Below, piece after piece: positions 11,198 to 19,551 of a stretch of DNA of 64,000 nucleotides. The notes under the pieces are model-generated. The model did not search any database. It saw only the letters and a list, made by a program, of their open reading frames with translations, and was not told the origin of the DNA. The stretch is from contig CAMCYJ010000004.1 of assembly GCA_945883815.1 (NCBI GenBank), positions 1 through 64,000 of the forward strand, in the 5' to 3' direction. Within the stretch, counting starts at the first letter, position 1. Every line of letters starts with the position of its first letter. Source of the DNA: Akkermansia muciniphila (lineage in GTDB: Bacteria > Verrucomicrobiota > Verrucomicrobiia > Limisphaerales > UBA9464). The position numbers and the translations under genes are program-made.

Positions 11198-11761
11198 TCA
11201 GGCAGCGAACTGCTGCTGGGTCTCTTGGGCCAGCCGTTGACGATCCTCGGCGGTGAGGATCTTGCCGGTGACCTGCACGCTGGCGGCCACCACCAACCGG
11301 CCGACTTCCTTGCGCAGCTCAGAGCGCATGCGGGCCAGTTCGGCTTCATTGGCCTGTTTGGCCTTCGCAATGATGTCGGCAGCCGTGGCAATGGCGCGTT
11401 GGGTTTCGGCCTCACCGATCTTGGCGGCGGCAGCACGAGCCTCCTCGATGATCTTGGAGGCTTGGGCACCCGCCTCGGCCAGAACGCGCTTGCGATCCTC
11501 ATCGGCCTTGGCCAGATCAGCCTTCATCTTCTCGGCGGCGGCCAAGCTGTCGGCAATCTTCTTCTGGCGCTCGTCCAACAACGCCAGGAGTGGCTTGAAG
11601 GCAAAACGTTGGAGGAGGAAGGCAACGACGAAAAAGCCGATGAATTGGGAGATGAAGAGTTGGGTGTTGAAACCAAACTTCTCACCCACTTCGGTGGCTG
11701 TGTGCTTGAGACCGTCGACAACGCCACCCTCGGTGGCGGCTAGGAGGAAACCCGAATACAT
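11198..11761 (-). CDS. atpF: F1Fo ATP synthase subunit b
   Basis: Single N-terminal TM (FISQFIGFFVVAFLLQRF) plus long charged helix; operon context. Confidence 0.93.
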   Translation of the reverse strand: MYSGFLLAATEGGVVDGLKHTATEVGEKFGFNTQLFISQFIGFFVVAFLLQRFAFKPLLALLDERQKKIADSLAAAEKMKADLAKADEDRKRVLAEAGAQASKIIEEARAAAAKIGEAETQRAIATAADIIAKAKQANEAELARMRSELRKEVGRLVVAASVQVTGKILTAEDRQRLAQETQQQFAA

Positions 11762-11778
11762 ACGCAGGAAAAGGGGAA

Positions 11779-11804
11779 CACGGGACCGTTTTCACGGCCC
11801 CGTG
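11779..11804 (-). other. Hairpin in atpE-atpF intergenic region
   Basis: Minus-strand CACGGGGCCGT-GAAA-ACGGTCCCGTG, 11-bp stem with one G-U pair, immediately 3' of atpE. Confidence 0.6.
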
Positions 11805-11808
11805 AGGG

Positions 11809-11997
11809 TTACTTGCCCATCAGGATGGTGATGATGAGGGCGCCTTCCGCGAGCGCGGCGCTGAGCAGCGCCTGCACGAGGATCTTGCCAGAAGCACCCG
11901 GATTGCGACCGACGGCCTCTGCGGCTTTGTAGCCGATGAGTCCGAGGGCGATCGTGCCGCCCAAGGCGGCGCCGGCGATGGCGATGTTTCCGTTCAT
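11809..11997 (-). CDS. atpE: F1Fo ATP synthase subunit c (H+-type ligands)
   Basis: 62 aa two-helix hairpin, RNPGASGK loop, ALAEGALIITI carboxylate helix. Confidence 0.95.
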   Translation of the reverse strand: MNGNIAIAGAALGGTIALGLIGYKAAEAVGRNPGASGKILVQALLSAALAEGALIITILMGK

Positions 11998-12084
11998 GTT
12001 ATCTTATGTTGGTGTTTCACGGCCGCCCCCGCAGATCATGCCACGGTCCGGCGGTCGAAATCAGTTTCAGGGTTCAGCCGAAAA

Positions 12085-13017
12085 TCAGTGTTGGCCGCCT
12101 TCCTCGGTGTGCTCCTCCGAATGAGTGCACATCAACGAGGTGAAGACAGCGGTCAAGAGAGTGAAGACCAGAGCCTGAATCAGGCCGACCATCAATTCCA
12201 GACCATAGAAGGGCAGCGCAACCAGCCAACCGAAGATCGGTCCTCCCAGGTTGAGCATGGTTTCCAGCAGGGATTCCCCGGCGTAGATGTTTCCGAAAAG
12301 ACGGAAGGTGAGTGAAATCGGTCGGATCATGATGGAAATGACCTCGAGGAACCCGACAAGGAAGAACATCACCAAGAGCAGGACCTTGAGGATGCCCTTG
12401 TCTTCGCCGTGATAAACAAAGATGTGGGAGAGGAAGCCGCCCACTCCGTTGGCCTTGATCGACCAATACAACCAGCACAGGAAGAAACCCACCGCCAAGG
12501 CGAAGGTCATGTTGAGATCGGCATCAGCACCCCGCAAAAGCGGGCGCGAGATATGGTGCAAAGCCCCATTGGCATCTGGATGTCCGAACCCGATGGAACC
12601 AACGCCGGGCAACAAGCCGAACCAGTTGGCCGACATAATGAAGATGAAAACCGAGGCGAAGAACCAGAAGGTCTCGCGAGCCAATTTCGGCCCCAGGATG
12701 CCGCCCAAGAAGTCTCGGAGAGACTCGACGATCCATTCGGCCATGTTCTGGAGCCCTTGGGGAACCATTTGGACGTTACGGGTGGCCAATTGGGCGAAAG
12801 TGATGAGGCCGAGCGATACCAAGGCCATGACCAACATGGAATTGGTCATCTTGAACCATCCGAGGTCCACCAAGACCGGAGCGGCCAAGGGCAGGCCTTC
12901 TTCGGCATGAGCCGCGCCGTGTGCAACCGAGTGGGCAGCGCCGGGGTCGGCAGCTACAGCCACAAGGCCGGTTCCAAGCAGGACGGCCAAGGCAGTGAAG
13001 AAACTGGGCAAACGCAT
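12085..13017 (-). CDS. atpB: F1Fo ATP synthase subunit a
   Basis: ISIMIRPISLTFRLFGNIYAGESLLETML and GLELMVGLIQALVFTLLTAVFTSL. Likely start ATG at 13017 (MRLPSFFTALAVLL). Confidence 0.95.
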   Translation of the reverse strand: MRLPSFFTALAVLLGTGLVAVAADPGAAHSVAHGAAHAEEGLPLAAPVLVDLGWFKMTNSMLVMALVSLGLITFAQLATRNVQMVPQGLQNMAEWIVESLRDFLGGILGPKLARETFWFFASVFIFIMSANWFGLLPGVGSIGFGHPDANGALHHISRPLLRGADADLNMTFALAVGFFLCWLYWSIKANGVGGFLSHIFVYHGEDKGILKVLLLVMFFLVGFLEVISIMIRPISLTFRLFGNIYAGESLLETMLNLGGPIFGWLVALPFYGLELMVGLIQALVFTLLTAVFTSLMCTHSEEHTEEGGQH

Positions 13018-13183
13018 GAGAACAGGTCCAATGTCAGCAGGCCCCGGGGGCGCAATAGCGCCCAGCCGAAGGTAGAACCGACGAAAGATGGGAGGAAGTT
13101 GGGGGATTGTGAAAACTTTCACAAGAGCTATTTCACCGGCATTACGGTGCAAACGGATCTGCCGGAAAATTTCTGCCTCGGGT

Positions 13184-13849
13184 CTATGCTTTCAAGAGAC
13201 CCCGTAGCCACATCCAGGACTGCTCAGCGGCGAAGAAAAGCACCCATGTCACGAGAGCAAAGTAGACCAAGGTGACCACCAGACTCAACAGGGCGAGCAG
13301 GTACATGGCACCGTCCCGTTGAAGGCGACCCGCACAGACGAAGAAGATGATGAGTGCCGGGAGCGAATTCTGAAGCGGAACCACCAGGAACGGAACAGCC
13401 ACCAACAGGCCACCCAGGAGGATCATCCAAGCCGCACCGCGGCGACCCACGGCCTCGACGAGCCAAACCATGCGTTCAGTCCGGCTCACCCGACCCAGGA
13501 TCCGGAGCAACCAGCAACCAAAACCGGAAAAGGCATTCCACGTGGCAGCACCGGGTCGGGTGGACCGGATTCGCATCGGCAGCCACACCGACTCATCCCC
13601 GCGGATCAATCGCCAGCCCATCCCGGCAAAGGCCAATCCGCCGAAAGTCGCCATGGGCCCGGTGGGCAGCGGTTGGATGAAGGGCAGAGTGAGGATCAGC
13701 GCCATGAGCCAGGCGTTCCCGTCACCCATTTGGTCCAGGAACTCTCCGATGGTCTGCCCGCCGGTGCGCGCGGTGCGGGCAGAAGTGCTCAGGGCGCGGA
13801 TGAAGTCCGCCGCGGAGGCGTTTCGCGAGGGTTGATGAGGGAGGGGCAT
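13184..13849 (-). CDS. ExoD family exopolysaccharide synthesis protein
   Basis: GNAWLMALILTLPFIQPLPTGPMATFGGLAFAGMGWRLIRG and multiple TM helices. Confidence 0.8.
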   Translation of the reverse strand: MPLPHQPSRNASAADFIRALSTSARTARTGGQTIGEFLDQMGDGNAWLMALILTLPFIQPLPTGPMATFGGLAFAGMGWRLIRGDESVWLPMRIRSTRPGAATWNAFSGFGCWLLRILGRVSRTERMVWLVEAVGRRGAAWMILLGGLLVAVPFLVVPLQNSLPALIIFFVCAGRLQRDGAMYLLALLSLVVTLVYFALVTWVLFFAAEQSWMWLRGLLKA

Positions 13850-13867
13850 CCGAAGGGCTCTCTGACC

Positions 13868-14314
13868 TCAAGGCAGGAGCCGCGAAACCAAGGCGCTGAC
13901 GGACTTGCCGTCGGCGCGGCCATCGATCTTGGCCTGGGCCGCCTTCATGACGGCTCCCATGTCCTTCTTGGACGTAGCACCGATTTCGGTGATGACCCCA
14001 CGAACGAGGCTCTCCAACTCTTCGGCGGACAACGCCTTGGGCAAGAAGTCGGACAACACTTCCAACTCTGCTTTTTCGTTGGCCGCCATTTCTGCGCGAC
14101 CTCCTTTTTCGAATTCATCCATCGCGTCACGCCGTTTCTTGGCCTCACGTTGGATGACCGCCATCACATCCGCGTCAGGAAGCGTCTCGGTTTTCTTCTC
14201 GATTTGGGCATAGCCCAGAGCCGCCTTGAGCATCCGGAGAGTGCCCGTTCGCACGGTCTGGCGAGCCAGCATGGAAGATTTGAGTTCGTCGGTGACGCGT
14301 TGTTGGAGGCTCAT
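13868..14314 (-). CDS. GatB/YqeY domain-containing protein
   Basis: 148 aa; RTGTLRMLKAALGYAQIEKK, VIQREAKKRRDAMDEFEKGGR, LSDFLPKALSAEEL. Confidence 0.92.
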   Translation of the reverse strand: MSLQQRVTDELKSSMLARQTVRTGTLRMLKAALGYAQIEKKTETLPDADVMAVIQREAKKRRDAMDEFEKGGRAEMAANEKAELEVLSDFLPKALSAEELESLVRGVITEIGATSKKDMGAVMKAAQAKIDGRADGKSVSALVSRLLP

Positions 14315-15072
14315 GTTTCGGAAGCTTGGAGTTTGCGGAGTTGATCGCGGACTTCGGCAGCGGTCTCGTAGTCTTCGATCCGAATAGCCTCGGCAAGAGC
14401 GAAGCGAAGGCGTTCGATCTCATTTTGCGGCGGCTTGCGACGGATTTCGTCGAGCCATCCACGCAAGGAGAGAATCTCGCCGCTCTGTTCGATGAGTTCT
14501 TCGCGCTCGTGGTCCCGATAGAACTCGGCCAATTCGGTGATGCCGGCCTCGATGGCGAGAAGGGCGGCGTCTCGATCGCTCTCTCCGAGACAGGCCTCGC
14601 CGCGGGCGCGCGTGCGCATCATCGTGAGCTGGGGTGTGAATTGAACCACACTCCAAGAAAGGTCGTCGGATTCAGCAAACCGGTCCACGAAGCTGAAGAC
14701 TTCCAGGTTTCTGGCGCAGTCGCGCTCGACGGCCTCGTAGTCCTTGAGCTGGAAGAAGCAAATGTACCGGTGGTGATACTGGATGGATTCTTGCTGGAGA
14801 CGGCCGCATTCCTCGGAACCCAAGGAAAAATCAGGATTCTCGCCGTCGGCACTGGTCGGAGCCTGTTCAGAACGCTTCCGGTAGAAGTGGAACCAAGACT
14901 CATGCCCCATGGGCTTCTTGCCATCCGGACGCCCCAGCACATTCATCTGGAGAATCCCCAGATCGACGCGCAGCTGGATTTTCTCACCGTCCTTGCCCTG
15001 AAAGCGGCGCGCCACCACCTGACCGGGCTTGTAATCCCAGTCCTGCAGCATCTCAGTGAGGTCGAACGTCAT
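14311..15072 (-). CDS. UvrB/UvrC (UVR) motif-containing protein
   Basis: C-terminal IERLRFALAEAIRIEDYETAAEVRDQLRKL is a UVR motif; coupled to the YqeY gene. Confidence 0.75.
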   Translation of the reverse strand: MTFDLTEMLQDWDYKPGQVVARRFQGKDGEKIQLRVDLGILQMNVLGRPDGKKPMGHESWFHFYRKRSEQAPTSADGENPDFSLGSEECGRLQQESIQYHHRYICFFQLKDYEAVERDCARNLEVFSFVDRFAESDDLSWSVVQFTPQLTMMRTRARGEACLGESDRDAALLAIEAGITELAEFYRDHEREELIEQSGEILSLRGWLDEIRRKPPQNEIERLRFALAEAIRIEDYETAAEVRDQLRKLQASET

Positions 15073-15152
15073 CGGTCTGCCAATATGGAAACTTTTCCGA
15101 CAGCGTCAACGCACAGGGCCGATGAGTTATCCCCACCGTCGCGCTCCATCGA

Positions 15153-16604
15153 CTAGGCCAGGATGCCTCGGATCACCTCTCCGTGGACGTCGGTGAGACG
15201 GAAATCACGCCCTTGGAATCGGTAGGTGAGCTTGTGATGGTCCACTCCGAAGAGGTGCAGGAGGGTGGCATGCAAGTCATGCACGTGGACCTTGTTTTCA
15301 ACGGCGTAGAAACCGAAATCGTCCGTCCCGCCATAGACGGTCCCGGGCTTGATGCCCCCGCCTGCCATCCAAATGGTGTACCCATGCGGATGGTGATCCC
15401 GGCCGATCTGGTCGGGCTTCAGGGCTCCTTGCATCATCGGAGTCCGGCCAAATTCCCCGCCCCAAAGAACCAAGGTCTCGTCGAGAAGACCACGCTCCTT
15501 GAGATCCTTGATGAGGGCAACCGAAGGCTGATCGGTTTCGGCGCAACGCTTCTTGAGATCGAACACCAGATTGCCATCAGGCCCACCATGGTGGTCCCAG
15601 CCACGGTGATAGAGTTGAACGAAGCGGACGCCGCGCTCGACCAATCGACGCGCCAAGAGGCAATTGTTGGCGAAGGAAGCGCGACCCGGGGTGGTGCCAT
15701 AGGCCTCATGGATGCGGGGCTTCTCACCGGAAATATCCATGACCTCGGGCACGCTGGTCTGCATGCGGTAGGCCAATTCGTAGGAGGCGATGCGGGTCTG
15801 AATCTCCGGATCTTGCAGTATATCGTAACGCTCCTGGTTGAGGTCCCGGAGGACATCCAGCGTTTGGCGCCGCCGTTTGCGATCCATGCCCGGCGGATTG
15901 CCGACGTAGAGCACCGGATCGCCCTGCGAACGCAACGTGACCCCCTGATGCACCGTCGGCAGGAAGCCGCTGCCCCAGGCCGCATTGGTCAGAGGCTGAC
16001 CCACACCGGTCATCATCACCACGAAGGCAGGCAGGTCTTTGTTTTCGCTACCGAGCCCATAACTGAACCAAGAACCCATGCCCGGCCGACCAGCGAGCTG
16101 AGCCCCGGTGTTCATGAACAGGGTCGCCGGGTCATGGTTGAAGGCCTCGGAGTAGAAGCCCTTCACGAAACAGACATCATCGGCAATAGAACCCAACTGG
16201 GGCAGGAGTTCACTGATCCAGGCTCCAGATTTGCCATGTCGGGCAAACTGATAGGGAGAGGCCAGTAATTTGGACTCCTTGCCGATCTGGGCCAGGCGGA
16301 TGTTCTTCACCAGTTCCTCCGGTACCCGCTGGCCGTCGCGCTTGGTGAGCTCCGGCTTGGGATCGAAGAGATCCAGGTGCGAGGGGCCGCCCGACTGGAA
16401 GAGATAAATGATGTTCTTGGCCTTGGGAGCGAAATGCGGGGCCTTGAGAAAGGGGCCGGATTCCGCAGTGCCCGCCCGCAGTGACGGATTGAGCAAGCTG
16501 CTCAAGGCCAAGGCTCCCATGCCTGTCCCACAGTGCTGGAGAAAGCGCCGCCGTGTGGAGGCCTTGAGGGATTCCAAGATCGGGGTCGGCAACTGCGGGT
16601 GCAT
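15153..16604 (-). CDS. DUF1501 domain-containing (sulfatase-like) secreted protein
   Basis: TRRRFLQHCGTGMGALALSSLL Tat-like signal, NIIYLFQSGGPSHLDLFDPKPEL, GGEFGRTPMMQ, GRDHHPHGYTIWMAGGGIKPG. Confidence 0.93.
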   Translation of the reverse strand: MHPQLPTPILESLKASTRRRFLQHCGTGMGALALSSLLNPSLRAGTAESGPFLKAPHFAPKAKNIIYLFQSGGPSHLDLFDPKPELTKRDGQRVPEELVKNIRLAQIGKESKLLASPYQFARHGKSGAWISELLPQLGSIADDVCFVKGFYSEAFNHDPATLFMNTGAQLAGRPGMGSWFSYGLGSENKDLPAFVVMMTGVGQPLTNAAWGSGFLPTVHQGVTLRSQGDPVLYVGNPPGMDRKRRRQTLDVLRDLNQERYDILQDPEIQTRIASYELAYRMQTSVPEVMDISGEKPRIHEAYGTTPGRASFANNCLLARRLVERGVRFVQLYHRGWDHHGGPDGNLVFDLKKRCAETDQPSVALIKDLKERGLLDETLVLWGGEFGRTPMMQGALKPDQIGRDHHPHGYTIWMAGGGIKPGTVYGGTDDFGFYAVENKVHVHDLHATLLHLFGVDHHKLTYRFQGRDFRLTDVHGEVIRGILA

Positions 16605-16715
16605 GGAAAGAATCTGCGTCCCGAATCCTTCCCGATCAAGCCCTGCTCACACGACCGCGGTCATGGTCTTTCAGCCAAGAGATTGTCTGCGAGCCGGGTA
16701 AGGTTTTGGTTCACG

Positions 16716-16748
16716 AAAAAAGGAGCAGAACCGAAATCGGCCTGCCCC
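16716..16748 (-). terminator. Intrinsic terminator downstream of apgM
   Basis: Minus-strand GGGGCAG-gCCGATTTCGGtt-CTGCTCC followed by TTTTTT. Confidence 0.65.
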
Positions 16749-16793
16749 TTTTCTCGTTGGCTCGCTGTGGCGAGTCTCTAGACCACCCCCGGA

Positions 16794-18023
16794 TCAGGCG
16801 CCGTACTTGTCGAACATGCGGGCATTGGCCTGCATCAGACGCATAAGATACTTGGCCTCGAAGATGCCCAGCGATCCGGAATTGGCTCCGGTCTCGGTGA
16901 AGCGAGCCAGCTTATCGCTGCCGCTGATTTCCGAGTGGATGAGCACCGGCTGCGGGTGCCACGAGTGACCCTTCACCGCCACCGGCGTGGAATGGTCGCC
17001 GGTGATGGCCAGCACATCGGGCTTCTTGGCCAAGAGGATGGGCAAGGCGGCATCGAAGTCTTCGATGGCCTTGACCTTGGCGGCGAAATCGCCGTCCTCA
17101 CCGGCCTTGTCGGTGTACTTGTAGTGGATGAAGAAGAAGTCGTACTGGTCGTATTCCTTCACGTATCGCTCAAACTGCTGGGCGATGGTCTCCGGACCTT
17201 CGATCTTCACCATCCCGACCAACTGGCTGAGGCCTTTGTACATGGGGTACACCGCGATGGCGGCGGCCTTCAAACCGTAGCGTTGCTCGAAGGTGGGGAT
17301 GTCGGGCTGATGGGCCACGCCGCGCATGAGGAATCCGTTGGCGGTCTTCTCACCAGCCAGGAGCGGGAGGGCCACTTTGTAGAAGTCGGCGATGAGCTTG
17401 GCGACCTTCTTCTGGCCGGCATTCTCAGGATCCACCGGCTTGGCTTCGGCGATGGGCAGTCCCTCGCGGTTGGGATCGGTGTCGGTGAGCGGGCCTTCCA
17501 AACCCTTGCCCCGAAACACCACAACAAAGCGATGCTCCTTACCCGGATAAATGTGCACTTCGGTCGCACCGATCTTCTGGATCTTGGCGGAGAGGATTGC
17601 GCACAGACGCTCGCAGACCTCGGTGGCGATGCGGCCTGCTCGACGATCCGTGACGATCCCCTTGGGATTGAGGGTGCAGAAATTGGCACGCGCCGCCACG
17701 TCACCATTCTTGAGCTCAATGCCCAGACCCAGCGTCTCGATCACACCGCGGCCCACCTCCCACTCAATCGGGTCATATCCGAAGAGGGCCAAGTGTCCTG
17801 GGCCAGAGCCCGGAGTAATGCCCGGGGCCACTGGGATCATTCGTCCCTGGGCGCAACCCGATTGGGTGAGGGCATCGAGGTTGGGGGTCTTCGCGGCCTC
17901 CAAGGGCGTCATCCAATTCTGGGAACGTGTGGCCAGATCTCCCAGGCCATCGAGAACGATGAGGGCCATTTTGGCCCCGGTCTTGACCTGAAGTTTCGCG
18001 TAAACGGAATCGAGTTTGCTCAT
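16794..18023 (-). CDS. apgM: 2,3-bisphosphoglycerate-independent phosphoglycerate mutase, ApgM type
   Basis: LIVLDGLGDLATRSQNWMTPLEAAKTPNLDALTQSG, GPGHLALFGYDP, DHSTPVAVKGHSWHPQPVLIHS. Confidence 0.93.
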   Translation of the reverse strand: MSKLDSVYAKLQVKTGAKMALIVLDGLGDLATRSQNWMTPLEAAKTPNLDALTQSGCAQGRMIPVAPGITPGSGPGHLALFGYDPIEWEVGRGVIETLGLGIELKNGDVAARANFCTLNPKGIVTDRRAGRIATEVCERLCAILSAKIQKIGATEVHIYPGKEHRFVVVFRGKGLEGPLTDTDPNREGLPIAEAKPVDPENAGQKKVAKLIADFYKVALPLLAGEKTANGFLMRGVAHQPDIPTFEQRYGLKAAAIAVYPMYKGLSQLVGMVKIEGPETIAQQFERYVKEYDQYDFFFIHYKYTDKAGEDGDFAAKVKAIEDFDAALPILLAKKPDVLAITGDHSTPVAVKGHSWHPQPVLIHSEISGSDKLARFTETGANSGSLGIFEAKYLMRLMQANARMFDKYGA

Positions 18024-18223
18024 AAATCAAGGGGACGGAGGTCCTCTGAAGAGACCTGTTGCCGAAGATCCCCGCAGACACCGAGACGTACCCTGTTGGC
18101 CGGCCAATATCCCGTCAACTTCGCTTTGGCCACCGCAGCGTGGGATCCCGGAGGAGGGTCGTCGGAGGTCGTCAACACCATGCGATTACCGCGAGGGTCA
18201 CCGCCACGGTCACCGGCAAGGAG

Positions 18224-19525
18224 TCATTTCTTGAAGAAGCTCTTGGACTTCGGGGCCGGGGCCGGGGTCTCGGGCTTGACCGGGACTTTCTCCAGATAAC
18301 GGTTCAGCTCCGCCTCCGTCACCGAGTTGGTGATCATGGAGGCCTGATGCGTCTCCTTGGTCGTCAACTGGGCCAATTGCCCTGGGGCTTGGAGGATGTA
18401 GGGCGTAAGGAAAATGAGCAGTTCGGTCTTGGCGTCGCTCTTGGCGCGGGTCTTGAAGAGATTGCCCAGCACCGGGATGTCTCCCAGGTAAGGCACCTTC
18501 TTCTCGCTCTGAGACTGGTTGTTGGAAATCAAGCCACCAATGACCACCGTCTCGGCATGTGGCGTGACCACCACCGTATCGGCCGAACGCACGTTGATGT
18601 ACGGGGCCGAGACGTCCTCCGACAGGGACTGTCGTTCGGTCGGTGACACCGAAGAAATCTGCGGCTGGACGATCATCTCGACCTGACCGTTGGAACCAAT
18701 GAAAGGCGTGACGTTCAGGATGATGCCCACGTCGTTGTAGGTGACATTGATGATGGGGATGGTGTTGTTGCCGGAGGCCGCATAGGAAACACCACTGGGG
18801 AGGGGCACTTGTTGGCCCACCACGATGCGGGCCAACTGGCCATCACGGGCGATGATGGAAGGGCGAGAGAGGACCTGAGCTTTTCCAGAGGTGGCCACCG
18901 CCCGCAACGTCGCCTGAAATTCGGAGCCAGCGATTTGATACAAACCACCTGCGCCGCCACCCGTGGCCGACGGCGTCAGCGCCGTTCCCATGGATTGACC
19001 CAACCCACTGAAGTTGGTGGTGATGTTGTTGACCCCGGACAGCCCCAGGACCGTGCCACCACTGCTGCTGACATTGTTGCCGATGTTGTTCTTGCCCCAA
19101 GCTCCCTCGACACCCAGCTCCGAGCCATTGTTTCTCTGGACCTCCATGAAGACCACCTTGATGAGGACCTGCGGCTTGGGTGAATCCAGGTTCCGGATGA
19201 CGTTGCTAATTTGCAGGGCCGTCTGCGCATCGGCAATGACCACCAAATTGTGGGTCTGCGGATCTACGGAAATCAGAGCGCTGCCGACGGTGCCGTTGTT
19301 GTTGTAGGCGCCAGAGGTGCCGGTGCCACGATTGCCACCACCGCCGCCACCACCTCCAAAACCGCCACCTCCAAAACCGCCGCCGCCAAATCCACCGCCA
19401 CCACCGCCACCGCGCTGCTGTGCAACGGCGGGCAAGGCGAGGGTCAATCCGAGAGCCACGGCCAGCACCCGAGAGGCCGGTGAAACGGTCAGTAACCGCG
19501 AAAGGAGAGAACCACTGGTTTTCAT
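18224..19525 (-). CDS. Type II secretion secretin, C-terminal half (end of N3 + secretin domain) with its own signal peptide
   Basis: MKTSGSLL...LAVALGLTLALPAVAQQ signal; Gly-rich linker; VPLPSGVSYAASGN, IPIINVTYNDVGIILNVTPFI, PYLGDIPVLGNLFKTRAKSDAKTELLIFLTPYIL = secretin core. Confidence 0.92.
   Translation of the reverse strand: MKTSGSLLSRLLTVSPASRVLAVALGLTLALPAVAQQRGGGGGGGFGGGGFGGGGFGGGGGGGGNRGTGTSGAYNNNGTVGSALISVDPQTHNLVVIADAQTALQISNVIRNLDSPKPQVLIKVVFMEVQRNNGSELGVEGAWGKNNIGNNVSSSGGTVLGLSGVNNITTNFSGLGQSMGTALTPSATGGGAGGLYQIAGSEFQATLRAVATSGKAQVLSRPSIIARDGQLARIVVGQQVPLPSGVSYAASGNNTIPIINVTYNDVGIILNVTPFIGSNGQVEMIVQPQISSVSPTERQSLSEDVSAPYINVRSADTVVVTPHAETVVIGGLISNNQSQSEKKVPYLGDIPVLGNLFKTRAKSDAKTELLIFLTPYILQAPGQLAQLTTKETHQASMITNSVTEAELNRYLEKVPVKPETPAPAPKSKSFFKK
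19331..19418 (-). repeat. Gly/Phe low-complexity coding tract in secretin half
   Basis: GGGGGGGFGGGGFGGGGFGGGGGGGG in the translated protein. Confidence 0.85.
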
Positions 19526-19551
19526 TTTGGAATCGTTCAAGGTTCTTGAGT

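Noticed and set aside
11809-11997. Na+-type ATP synthase c subunit
   Set aside because: The Gln of helix 1 and the ES(T) ligands of known Na+ c-rings are replaced (Leu; EGA), so H+ coupling is more likely.
13536-13545. Partial parS-like TTCCACGTGG in the exoD gene
   Set aside because: Only the 10-bp core matches; flanks CA/CAGC do not.
12409-15156. Long + ORFs (12409-13275, 13319-14344, 14326-15156) opposite atpB, exoD, yqeY and the UVR gene
   Set aside because: Antisense shadows of well-supported minus-strand genes.
16935-18299. 454-aa + ORF opposite apgM and the secretin end
   Set aside because: Antisense shadow of apgM; no recognisable motif.
19526-19551. Secretin split as a sequencing frameshift
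   Set aside because: The downstream half has its own complete signal peptide and start codon, and the upstream half ends in a separate Gly/Asn tail; a simple indel would not create these.
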